A stretch of 64,000 nt of DNA, taken from contig NEEC01000017.1 of NCBI GenBank assembly GCA_002189035.1, forward strand, positions 248,001 to 312,000. The letters are read 5' to 3'. Under the pieces are notes generated by a model that did not search any database, was not told the origin of the DNA, and was given only the letters and a program-made list of their open reading frames with translations. Below, one piece after another: positions 1 through 10,359 of the stretch (the first letter of the stretch is position 1; every line of letters begins with the position of its first letter). The position numbers and the translations under genes are program-made. Source of the DNA: Utricularia gibba (taxonomy: Eukaryota; Streptophyta; Magnoliopsida; Lamiales; Lentibulariaceae).

Positions 1-2
1 GC

Positions 3-49
3 CTACTTTTAAGATTAAATTGTGAAATTGGATTCATTCTCAATCAATC
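3..49 (+). repeat. Left terminal inverted repeat of MULE copy A
   Basis: These 47 bases pair without gaps with the reverse complement of 8205-8251, at 38 of 47 positions by my hand alignment. Both ends begin CTACTTTTA. The stretch sits just outside the transposase relic, where a Mutator-like element should have its long inverted repeat. The repeat may start beyond the window edge, so a 9-bp target duplication cannot be tested. Confidence 0.55.
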
Positions 50-414
50 ATTTAGATAATGAACAATGCCAATGATTGGTCAAGATTATTTGACAAATTT
101 TAATGACTGGTTGAGAATATCAAAAATTCTAGCTGATTAGTCGAAAATGCCAAAGAGTCTTGCGTAGTCATCAAGAATTTTGAACGTTCTCGATCATTAA
201 TTGAGATTGTTAGAGAACATGATTTAAAATACAAAAAAGAAGATATAAATGAATTTTTAATTTTAAATGCATCTATTGAATGTAAATATAAATAAATAAT
301 TCTATAAAAAAAATTATAAATAGAGAAGTGTGTTAGTATACGAGTCTGATTGTTCAACTTTTGAATCAAAATCCAAGCCTATATCAACCAAAAAATTACA
401 AATGTAGAAGTATT

Positions 415-2240
415 TATATGAGCTATGATCATAATAATCCTATCTTAAAAGTTAGATTGAGATTTAAATTCAAAAAAGAAGCTTATTTTTGTATTTGTCA
501 TTGGCACATTAATAATCATTTTTAGTTTTGTGTGAATGAAATTAAATCAAAGCATTTAATACTGAAATGCTACTCTACTCCAGCTATGCAATGTAACTTT
601 CACATTCGTTTCTATGAATCGAATAAAGACGGGATTCAACAATTCAAAGTTTTTTTAGCCACTGTAGAAGTGGAATAGAGAAAAATAAACATAGAAACAT
701 TTTGATAAGTTTCATTGGATGAGAATTAGTAAACTAAATCTGAAATTTACAAGGTAATATTTTTATAGTATTTTGTAATATTTTTTTCATTTTTTATTAA
801 TATAAATTAAAATTTTAAACATATTTACGTATGTTAGAATTGATGTAATTAAAGTAATAACTAAGATACAAATCATGTATGATTATATTATTGATTATAA
901 TAAAACATGGTTTGATGTGTATTTGAACTTATACATGAGTTTTGAGAATCTTCAATGAATAAATTACCATATCATATATTGGTCATTCAAGTAATAAATC
1001 CCAATACAACTATAGAGTTGTCTGTTTTGATTCATAATTAGGATTTAATCATAAAATATTTCATTATATATTTTAGACTTTTAAGCCTCATCTTTATATA
1101 AGATAATGTTTTTAATTTTAGAATTTTGATTTATATATTTTATGATATCTAATTTACACTTTTATGCATATGTATGATAATAAATTGTTAATTGTTGTTT
1201 GTAGCGATTCTACTGGGCATATAATACCAATAGTATATGCTATTGTTGATGATGAAAATTAAGAATCGTATTATTGGTTCATTGAGAAACTAGATTGTCA
1301 TGCTAGTATATCTTGATGTTAGTATATCTTGAGAAAATTGAGAATCGTATTCGACTACAAGTATGTACAATCATCTAAGATTGTCATGCTAGTATATATT
1401 GATGCTAGTTATATTGAGACATTTATAAATCGTAGCCTCATCATTGGTGTCTACGATATTTTGTTTCCAATTTTTACTAATCTGTAAAATATAAGGAATC
1501 AAAAGAGCATTTATATGCGACTGGTGCTACATTAAATAAAGTAAAATTTGAAGTATACAAGAAGAAAATTTTTATTCATCATATAGCAATGCAATGGCTG
1601 AATCGTCCCGAGGTTTTGAATAATACCAACAAATGAACGCATTTGACAATGGTAAGTATCACACATATTTGACTACAAATTAGGTTGAATGTATGAATAG
1701 AGTTTTTATAAGAGTATGAAGATATTTGTAGCATCTTGGATTTTAATTTCTATTGGATGCACACAATGTTTATTACAAGACATTAAGAAATAATTAATTT
1801 TAATGATAACATAGAGGTATATTATTTCAAATTGTTTTATATTGAAATTCATAAATGATTCATATTTAATGTATTTGCTAATAATAAAGATTTTCAAAAA
1901 CAAATGTATAATTTAAGAAAGAACAACAAAAAGCAAGACGATTTCTACTATATAAATGGGATCCTGATCATCTTACATACGTTGTTTCATAAAACTGCAC
2001 AAAACAGAATCAATAAACAATCGACTTACAATCACAAACATGTACATGTGGAAAAATGGTTCATCCCTTGACTTCTTTGCACTCATACTCTAAAATGTGG
2101 TAAGATGTGTCGAATGTTATTAAACCAAATGATTATTTATGAATCGACTTTGGATTCGTTGTAGACTAAGTATGCTGATAAAGTATTACAAGATTTAAGT
2201 CAAGAAGATGGATGGCCTCAAGTAATTTGATACTTGTATC
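415..2240 (+). pseudogene. MULE (Mutator-like) transposase relic, copy A
   Basis: This is a broken transposase reading frame with many stops. The N-terminal DNA-binding segment (about 435-640, containing KKEAYFCICHWH) matches the better preserved copy at 45998-46222. The middle (about 1200-1260) carries the block after the first catalytic Asp, reading as SGHIIPIVYAIV. The SWIM-type zinc finger (CxC...CxH) lies near 2040-2110. The order of binding domain, DDE core and SWIM finger is that of MuDR-type plant transposases. In-frame stops, small indels and AT drift show that it is dead. The 3' end faces the PMD relic on the other strand. MULE assignment is firm; exact exon limits are not. Confidence 0.8.
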
Positions 2241-2689
2241 ATATCATGAAAAATGTCATCATCATAGTACTATTTGACTCTAATTGATTATTGAATAAAT
2301 ATATATTAACTTTTAATAAGTATTCTTATTTTTTAATATATTAAATACTATTTATGTCATAATCCAAATCATACTTTCACAACTCCTTTCATTTTCCTAG
2401 TTCACATCACACATTATACGCATCATATATATAAAAATAGTTTTACAGTCGCCTTAACCAAATATATTTTGAAAGCCTTAAACTTAGTCAAAAATCATAA
2501 AACCATATTCATTTGAAAGTTAAGGATAAATTGATCTATAGAATCAAGAATCATGTAAATCCAATTATCTAAGATTAAGTTACAAATTTTTAATATTGGA
2601 CTTTGAAAACTGTATTTAGATAACAAAGGCGGTTTGAACAATTTTAGGAAAAAGTGCATTATTCTTTTTAAACATGAAACTAACACATT

Positions 2690-3922
2690 AATCTACAAAA
2701 TTCACCAAATCTTCAAATTCACAGTCAGTTATAACAAAAAAAATGCATGAACATGCAATAAATGCTAAAAGCACACAAACATAGAAATAAACACAGCAAT
2801 AGTTTAGAACCTACTATCCTATTTACCCCTTCAACAAAAACAATCAATATAGTATCAAATCGTTTCTCTATGTATTAGCTCCAAACCAACAAATTCCCGT
2901 GATTTTACAAAGCCCTAACTTTTCACAAAAGCAATTATCCCAAAATTATGCAGTTTTATATACTAATAACAATATATTACCAAACATTAAATATAAAAAA
3001 AGGCACAAATTTTAAGAATCGAGTTCTAGGTGTTTTTATTCCCTTCTTCATCATATCTATTTTGTCTAATATTAATGCTAGACAAAGGTGCAATCAGATT
3101 AAGCCTCGAAGTCATAGGTAAAGTAGTTAAATTCTCATATATCTATGAATAACAATTTCTCTCCATTGAAAAAAACCCCTATATTCATGTCACCAACATA
3201 TGACAATGTATGAAATTCATAAGACGTACTCTATTGTGTTGGGCATGGATACATGGAGTGGGGAAGGGGTAAATTGTAGACTAAAACTCTCCTAAGTTGA
3301 ATATGTCAACATCAAATTACTAGAAAACTGTGAAGTACAATAATTCTATGATAGATGTGCTGAAATAGGATTGTCTGAATGGCTAATTGCAAGATTCTCT
3401 AAGATGAGGCTCTACATGCATCAATGACCACTATGATCCATCAAATAGATAGTCTTGAATTTAATTTGAGGAAATATTAGCTAATTGCTTCATCATAGTC
3501 GAATCAACAGATAATATATTGGCCATGTTATCAAATTGAGATGCATGCATATTGAAATGTCAAATAAAAATTATAATTAACCAAATCGGTTACATAAAAT
3601 TATTGAAAATTTTAAAAATAGATATATAATTATATTATTATTGCATAAGTAAGAGGCTATGCAATCTCTCCTAACTAATCTTTATTGAACTTTTTGAGCA
3701 TAATACTAAGAAATCATATTGATACTTTCTCATATCACTCATAATACACTTTCTCACTTGCTATAGAAATGAGAAATTGATAGAGGTTCTTCATCTTTAC
3801 ATTCCAAGTCTCTAGATAGTGATTATTTATTGATTTTCATTGTTGATCTTTAAAAGTCCAACATTTTCTTAGATTATTAGTTGGATTTGATAGAATACAC
3901 AATAGTAATCAATATTGACATG
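2690..3922 (-). pseudogene. Plant mobile domain (MAIN-like) gene relic, copy A, 3' part
   Basis: This stretch aligns block by block with 49340-50220, which is the tail and linker of the plant-mobile-domain gene in copy B. Examples are 3180-3260 against 49500-49590, 3410-3560 against 49735-49890, and 3650-3860 against 49945-50160. No open frame remains. PMD proteins (MAIN/MAIL1 family of plants) occur both as host genes and as transposon passengers. Alignment with copy B stops near 3922, where the gypsy fragment begins. Confidence 0.6.
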
Positions 3923-4850
3923 TCACTCTATGCACTCAACACGATAGTTCCCGAGCAGTCTCCCTAGTGCATCTCGTGTTTGCTCGCTTAGCCACTCAAC
4001 GCCCCCAACCACTACTCCATCCCCACCCGTCCCATCTGTCCCTACACTAAATCAAGTAAGGGTTTGCACTCGTTGTGACTCGTCCCTCGCTCACCATAAC
4101 TACTACTCAATCAGGCCAGGCGAGATCACTCGCGCTTACTAGCGTTGACCATCGTTCTACCAAGCTAATGCTTGATGTTGCCGCCATTGATGTCAATTGC
4201 AGCCTCACTCGCAATGCGCTCATTTGGCCTCGTATTGCTCTGCACAATGTGCATGACATTGCCGTCACGAGCATCAACCACAGCCTCGCTCACAAGGAGC
4301 TCATTTCACCTCATGTCGTCCGCACTACGTGCTTGGCGTTGCCGCTATGGGCATCAACCGCAGCCTCTAGTCATCACCACTGCCTTGCAGTGGGTGAAAT
4401 GTCTCTCCACTGTCCGTGTGGGAACTCACCTTGCTACCATCTAGCAGTGTGTGACATAACTCGACTCACAATTCACCCCCGCCCGGTTTCCCCCTCGTGG
4501 TTAGTCATTCGCTCGCTCTCAAGGTATACCCTTACCATAATGTGGCGTGGCTTCAATGGTTGTTTTCATGCTGCTCCGTATCCCTGGTGTGCAACCCTTC
4601 CGCATCCATATCACATGCCCTTTGTTCATACTAAGCGTGGCGTGTCTCAACATGCATTCGCCCCACCACGCCATTCAATGCTCTACGGTAGGTGTCGGCC
4701 CCTGATGTACTCTAATACACTATAGCTCTCACATGTTGCGAAGAAAATGTCGCATGTAAGTATGGCTCGACAAGTTTTGGCAAGCTGCCAACTTCTGCCA
4801 CGGCCCTACCATCACGTTCGCTTGTCTTGTCCAGGCGGTGATCCTTGATG
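3923..4850 (-). repeat. Probable gypsy 3' LTR and untranslated region
   Basis: This GC-rich block follows the end of the gypsy pol frame (around 4850-4870 on the minus strand). It begins with TG at the junction with the PMD relic. A 216-codon open frame on the plus strand (4075-4725) has a composition-driven, low-complexity look and no recognisable domain, so I treat it as chance. With only one copy in the window, the LTR limits are inferred. Confidence 0.4.
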
Positions 4851-5123
4851 CAGCATTACAAATCTCCCTTGCTTAAGAAGCTTCGTTCCGAAGCTTGCCG
4901 AAGAGTTCCAAGTACTCTTTTCACATTTGTTCCTCGCGCTCCCAAGTGGCTTCATCGATGGTGTTGCTTGCCCAGTGTACCTTCATCGATGGTGTTGTCT
5001 TTTCCGCCCAAGTGTGCTCACACAGCGATCTAGTATGCACAATGGTCTTGCCTAGTATATTTGTTGCATGGCCTGCAATCGTTCTCATATGATTTTTACC
5101 GTATGCTCGGCTTGTTGTATCAA

Positions 5124-5860
5124 TTATGGTCCCAATATTTGTCGTTCGCCCACTTCATTCCAATGCAATGGGGCATGGCATTGCTGTCCATATAATGCTT
5201 CGAAAGGAGCCATTCCCAAGCTGGCCTGGTGGTTGTTGTTGCACACAAACTCTACTAGGTAGGCATGCTCCTCCCACCCACCTCGGTATTCAAGTGCGCA
5301 AGCTCGCAAGAGATCTTCTAGGGTGTGGATGGTCAGCTCTGATTGCACGTCCATTTGTAGATGGAACGTTGTGCTCATAAACAACTTTATACATAAAGCT
5401 TGTTGTAGGGTTGACCAGAATTTGGTAGTGAATCTTAAATCTTTTTCGGACACTATTGAAGCTAGCACCCCGTGGAGATGGATGATCTCCTTCATGTAGA
5501 CTTCAACGATTTGTCCCATGTTCCAATTGGCTTGAATAGGTAGGAAATGGCCATTCTTGGCCAGATGGTCCACTCTAACCCATGCAGCATCTAGACCCTT
5601 GTTGATCTTTGGTAATCCGATTACGAAATCCATGGTGATGTGTTCCCACTTCCATACGAGAACTTTGAGTGGCTATAGTAGTCCACCTAATCTTTGGTGC
5701 TCGGCCTTTACTTGCTGGCACACTGAATAGCTTGCCACCCATTCCGCCACCTCTCTCTTCATGCCCTCTCACAAATAACCCTGCCGAAGGTTTCGATACA
5801 TCTTGGTACTTCCTGGGTAAGTGGTCAATCGCAAAGTGTGCACTTCCTTGAGGAGATCGG
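5124..5860 (-). pseudogene. Gypsy integrase (pol C-terminal part), broken
   Basis: The minus-strand frame 5124-5633 begins at MDFVIGLPK, a hallmark of plant chromovirus-type integrases, and continues through AWVRVDHLAKNGHFLPI and ALYGQQCHAPLHW. Just upstream, in other frames (5640-5850), lies the zinc-binding HHCC spacer ending in CQQVKAEHQ. Frameshifts and stops separate the pieces. In an active element this enzyme inserts the cDNA; here it cannot be made. The residue order fits the Del/Tekay or related chromovirus group, but I cannot choose between them. Confidence 0.85.
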
Positions 5861-5962
5861 TCGTGAACTCATGATTTGTCGGTATCCAGATTCATCCATT
5901 TCTCACAATGATACCATTGCTGCGTGTTTCGAAGGGTCCTTCTCTACTCGCGAGTCTTCTCA

Positions 5963-6408
5963 CTACTGGACCCCTCGTATTCGCGCTATGATGGCTGGCT
6001 CGAGGCGAAGTGCCGCTAATAGTTCTTCTAGTGTCATCATAAGATTTGTCTCGCCTCGCACTCCTGCTTGGGGGTCTGAGGGCCTCCTACTTAGGCCATC
6101 TGCCACTACATTTGCTTTCATAGGGTGATGTTTTACCTCGAGTTTGTAATCCTTGATGAGCTCCATCCACCTTCATTGGCGCAGATTTAACTCCTTCTGC
6201 ATGAATAGATGCTTGAGGCTTTGGTGGTCGGTATAAAGCTCACATGTGTTCCCATAAAGATAATGCCGCCATTGCTTGAGCAAGAACACAACCACGGCAA
6301 GCTCCAAGTCATGTAAACGATAATTCCGTTCTTGGGGTTATAGCTATTGAGAAGCATATGCTATCACGTGCCCCTCTTGCATAAGTACTCCATCAAGGCC
6401 GATTCTGG
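5963..6408 (-). pseudogene. Gypsy reverse transcriptase end / RNase H fragment
   Basis: Reading downward from 6408, the minus strand gives [33 protein letters not shown] and [17 protein letters not shown]. These are the ordered RNase H blocks of Ty3/gypsy pol. The fragment starts abruptly at about 6408, so the reverse transcriptase core, protease, gag and 5' LTR are absent. At least one stop lies inside the motif series. It joins directly to the integrase relic below. Confidence 0.85.
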
Positions 6409-6410
6409 AA

Positions 6411-6890
6411 GCATTAAAAAATATTTATGAAAATTCCATTAACAAATCTGTTAAAATCGCATAGGTCCACCTAAAGACCAACGTCTATGAATAGATACCT
6501 TGCTTAGTGTACGATAAACATAAGCTAAAATAGTTGAATACCAACTAAGTTATTTATTTTCTTCACTATACGAAATAACCTTCACTCCCTTTCGTATTAG
6601 GGAAAGAAACACCTCATACGATCAAAGTAGGGATACAACGCGCATCTCTACAATCAGCAGAATTAGTATTAACTTAAAAATTAAACAAAAAATTGAAGAA
6701 TTACCATATTATACCAATATGCTCTAAATTGGGATCAACAATCTTCCCAAACTCTTCAACATAATGTTTAAATTTTAAAAATGAGAATTTTGTTTGTGTT
6801 TTGGAGTTGTGGTGCTGTCCACCCAAACTAATTCAAGCCACACATTTTTATTTCTGGATTTCTTGAAGCTAAGTACAATTTTCTGACAAC
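6411..6890 (-). pseudogene. Plant mobile domain relic, copy A, 5' part
   Basis: Sequence homologous to 50640-51080 of copy B resumes here. 6440-6590 matches 50660-50800, and 6740-6840 matches 51000-51085, including a minus-strand block near KFxxYVEEFGKxVD. In copy B this block follows the core plant-mobile-domain motif. In copy A the core itself is too decayed to read. This fragment and 2690-3922 were one gene before the gypsy insertion. Confidence 0.55.
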
Positions 6891-8204
6891 CGTACTGCTT
6901 CTATTTCTGACTTGCAGTCTGTTGTGGTAACAGTGCACGCATTGTCCCTTTTTTATGTTGCTCTTTCTGCGAACTAGCTACTTGCACGAAATCCATGCTT
7001 TGCATCTAATCTTAGATTTTGCTATTGGCTCAAAAATGGATTAGATTATGGAGTGGGCTAAATCAAATGATTTGGTCCTTAAATTACATTATTCTTAAAA
7101 TTTTGGTAAAATACTAAAAACCATAAAACACATACTTTAATATAATTAAAAGGTTATAATTTTCTTATCCTAAAAATAGGAATTTGATTGAAAATATGAC
7201 AATCTTATAAATGCAATATGATAGAATTCAATGGAACATTTTGAGAATTTATGAACCTAAAATCAAAATAAGGTAAATTAGATAAATAGTACAAATATAT
7301 AATGAAAAAACATAAAATGAAAAATAAAAATAAAATATATTATATAAATATAATATTTAAAAATCATGTGAAATATGGAACATAATATTTTAATCAAAAA
7401 AAGAGAACTCAGATATATAATAATGATGTGAATGTGAAAAGAAACTATTGAACAAAAATTAATTAGAATCATATTGAAATTCAATTAAATAAATAATACA
7501 ATAATCAAATTAAAAAATATAATTACTTATACTCATTAATGAATTTCCATTCCAAAGGTTTTTAACATTCAAATTTAATAAAAAATTTTGATGTGATACT
7601 TAAGAATACATACAACCATATTAACAACTAATATACTTAAACAAATTTAACACTGAAAATACAAACGAATAAATTTGAAAATATTTTAAAAAATATCAAA
7701 CATAAATATATTTCAATTAATTATCTAAACTAAATTAAATTTAAAAAGAGATATCTTTAAAAAATATATCATCAAAATAAATATAAAAATATATTTCAAA
7801 AAATCAAACTTAAATATATCTAATGAATTATGTAATCAAACTTATCAAAAAAATATATTTAAAAAAATCTCAAATATGCATTAACAACATACAACCTAAT
7901 ATAAATAAAAGTTCAAATAAAATATTTTAAAAATAAAAAATTAATAATCTCACTTGTACTCAAACAAAATTAGACTTCTCCCACTTTGTTAAATGATATT
8001 TTAAATAATTGATGTATATGTATAAAGGCCATCTCATCCATTTTTTCTTGTAATTTTTATATCTCTCAAGATTAAGTATTTATTTTTCAAAAATGATAAT
8101 TTTATTTTATGTGATATATTCTTTTTTTTATAATGATACCAATGTCTAATGATACATTCTCAATGAGTGATTTAAAAGTTTTGACATTTTAGATCAGTCA
8201 TGGA
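6891..8204. other. AT-rich stretch inside MULE copy A, no gene seen
   Basis: This is extremely AT-rich sequence between the PMD relic and the right inverted repeat of MULE copy A. I see only short chance frames (for example 7278-7484 on minus, mostly Ile/Phe/Tyr codons). No RNA gene, promoter or protein domain is recognisable. Confidence 0.6.
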
Positions 8205-8251
8205 GATTGTTCAAGAATGAATACAATTTCATCATTTTACCCTAAAAGTAG
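8205..8251 (-). repeat. Right terminal inverted repeat of MULE copy A
   Basis: This is the reverse-complement partner of 3-49 (about 81% by hand count, gapless). It marks the likely right end of the composite MULE, about 200 bases before the first host gene. Confidence 0.55.
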
Positions 8252-8467
8252 ATTAAGTTTCGTTTTTGTTTTAATTGAAAAGCGTGCACATCAACCTCAT
8301 AATTTGTTCCATTAAGATATTGCATCAGAGCTGGCAACACGTCGGAGGACCCGAGAAAAAGTGGCCCATGTTCAGTGGGAGTACATGTCATGTTGATTAT
8401 ATTATTGGGAAATGGAATCCGGGCTCCTCACTCCACACGTTATATTACAGTAGCCAATAGCCAATAG

Positions 8468-9019
8468 ATGGAGGACGAGTACCGCATAAGAAGCCCGCTT
8501 CTCGAACCCGCCGCCGTTCCGCCGGAGCTTGCATTCCCAAACACCACAAGCGGTAGTAGTATCGTGCTCCGGATTTCCCTTTTGTTGCTGATTGGAGCAG
8601 TCTCCGTATGGGCCAACTACGAAGCTTCCAAAGGGTTTGCAGTCACAGTAATCAACGAATCCGGCGATGACACGATTGCCGGCAGACGATTCGGCGTGTT
8701 CTACGTCCGAAACGACGGCGCTACTCGTGCCATCGTCCGGGCGAGCAAGCTCATGGAAGCGGATCCCATGTACTACCCGGATCGAGATCGGCAAGTCCCC
8801 AAGATAGGCGCTGTAATCCTGAAGCTAGTGAACCGCACCCTGACCCAAAACGTGGTCGCCGTCGAGAAGGGCCGTGACCGTGAGTTTGTGGTCAAGGTAT
8901 GCCCTTCAGTCATGGAAGCTGAAAATTTCCAGGCGGCCTTTTTCTCAGCAGTGCTTCGTGGAATAACTGAAATCCTGCACTGGGATACAGCGAAGAAACA
9001 ATCAGCCGGCGGCAGCTGA
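8468..9019 (+). CDS. Small single-pass membrane protein, plant-specific, unknown function
   Basis: This is an intronless 183-residue frame with high GC and ordinary codon use, unlike the AT-rich DNA on both sides, which supports a real gene. The first 30 residues are acidic and proline-rich and include SPLLEP, a dileucine-like signal. Residues about 31-49 form one membrane span (core RISLLLLIGAVSVWA). The rest is a soluble domain containing ASKGFAVTVINESGDD, GRRFGVFYVRNDGATRAIV and a C-terminal SAVLRGITEILHWD. I half-recognise this ASKGF...GRRF...VFYV layout from uncharacterised plant transmembrane proteins but cannot name a family with certainty. The start is the first ATG in a GC-rich run. 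An AT-rich TATA-like element lies about 20-30 bases upstream, which would give a very short leader. No function is assigned. Confidence 0.8.
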   Translation: MEDEYRIRSPLLEPAAVPPELAFPNTTSGSSIVLRISLLLLIGAVSVWANYEASKGFAVTVINESGDDTIAGRRFGVFYVRNDGATRAIVRASKLMEADPMYYPDRDRQVPKIGAVILKLVNRTLTQNVVAVEKGRDREFVVKVCPSVMEAENFQAAFFSAVLRGITEILHWDTAKKQSAGGS

Positions 9020-10302
9020 ATCCTCCTCCTCCCTGCACCTGGAGTGCCAGGGAAATGCACACCTTTTCCTGCGTACAGTACAAATTACCTGGCAGTGGGC
9101 CTCGCAGAAACAGATGCATCGGCCTAGAGACATGGTTGCTGTCAGTGGGCCCAAACTTCTTTCTATTGGTTGCTGTCGTTTTCATTTGGGCCCACTGTTG
9201 TTTTTTCATTGGTTGAAAAAAATTTAAAACTGTGATTTATTTTTGTTATTTGATTAAGAAAATATTTTATTGAGATTAAGATTCTCTTTGGTTTCTTTTT
9301 CGGGTAGTTGGGCTAATAGCTTCTCTGGAATGGGCCACAGTAGCCACCCTTGGAAGCACGTCGGCCTTGGTTTTTCTCTGCTTTTGGGAATGGGGGCTAC
9401 TGGCTACTGTAGCCTGTAGGGACGGGTTTTAAGGCTCTTCTTGAAGTCTTACGACGGGAACCCTGACCTCCTACAAATGAATTACAAGAATACTTAAAAT
9501 TATTACAATATCTTACTTTTGAGTTAATATTGTACATATCTGTAGTTTTATTTGTAATTTATCCTAATTTTTCTATTTAATCTTAATTTCTTATACACAT
9601 TGCAATAGGATATACAAATTTGTCAAATAAAATTAACAAAATATTCAATTAATATTTGTAAAATACATAGAATATTAATAAATAAATTATGTGTGTATTT
9701 ATTTAAAACTATAATACAAATTTTAAATAATTATATTTTTAATAAATATTTGAATACACATTTAGTATATATTATATATAATATCAACTTTGATATATTT
9801 TTATTATGATTGGTTGAGAATTATACTTAAAAAATATTTATTATTTTAAATTATTCACAATAAAAATTGAATTTGTCGATAATGAGAAATTAAATATTAA
9901 AAAGAATCCTTTGTTTTTTTATGAAATATCAACATTTTTATTCATTCTCCATACATCTTCAATTTCAAAAAATAAAGAATTTTTTATTATATATTTTTTA
10001 AATTTTGTATAGTATTGTGATCAGTTTGACATCTATTGATTTCGAATTTGGAATCAATCGATTTGATCAAACTGATCATTTATAAATCATTGTTCATCTA
10101 TATTTCGGTTTCAATTTGGAACCTTAAAAATTATTTTTTTTATTCTTGTACAATTTTTTGTTATGTTACTCTATTTAAATTACTTTTAAAAAGTATTTTA
10201 CCTTAGTCATTTTTCAACTTAATTTAAATTTGGGGTTATCAAATTAAGGTACATGATGTAAGATTAGGGTATTAGAAATTAGATTTTAGTCAATTTTATA
10301 TA

Positions 10303-10359
<57 letters not shown>

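Larger units (their letters stand above)
3923..6410 (-). mobile_element. Ty3/gypsy retrotransposon fragment inserted in the PMD relic
   Basis: This is a 5'-truncated gypsy element on the minus strand. It keeps the end of the reverse transcriptase/RNase H region (5963-6408), the zinc-binding spacer and integrase (about 5124-5850), a degenerate C-terminal region with a chromodomain-like EATWERE motif (about 4870-4960) and a GC-rich 3' LTR-like part. It interrupts the PMD relic. PMD homology stops at about 3922 and resumes at about 6411. About 430 bases of the expected PMD sequence (50220-50640 in copy B) are missing, so the insertion came with a deletion, or a deletion followed it. Base composition is far more GC-rich than the surroundings. 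Confidence 0.85.

Noticed and set aside
4075-4725. 216-codon open frame on +, the longest single open frame in the first 8 kb
   Set aside because: It lies antisense to the gypsy 3' end, has no domain and low-complexity composition, and is explained by the GC-rich LTR-like sequence.
8402-9209. Minus-strand frames of 95-130 codons overlapping the gene at 8468
   Set aside because: Antisense shadows of a GC-rich coding sequence.
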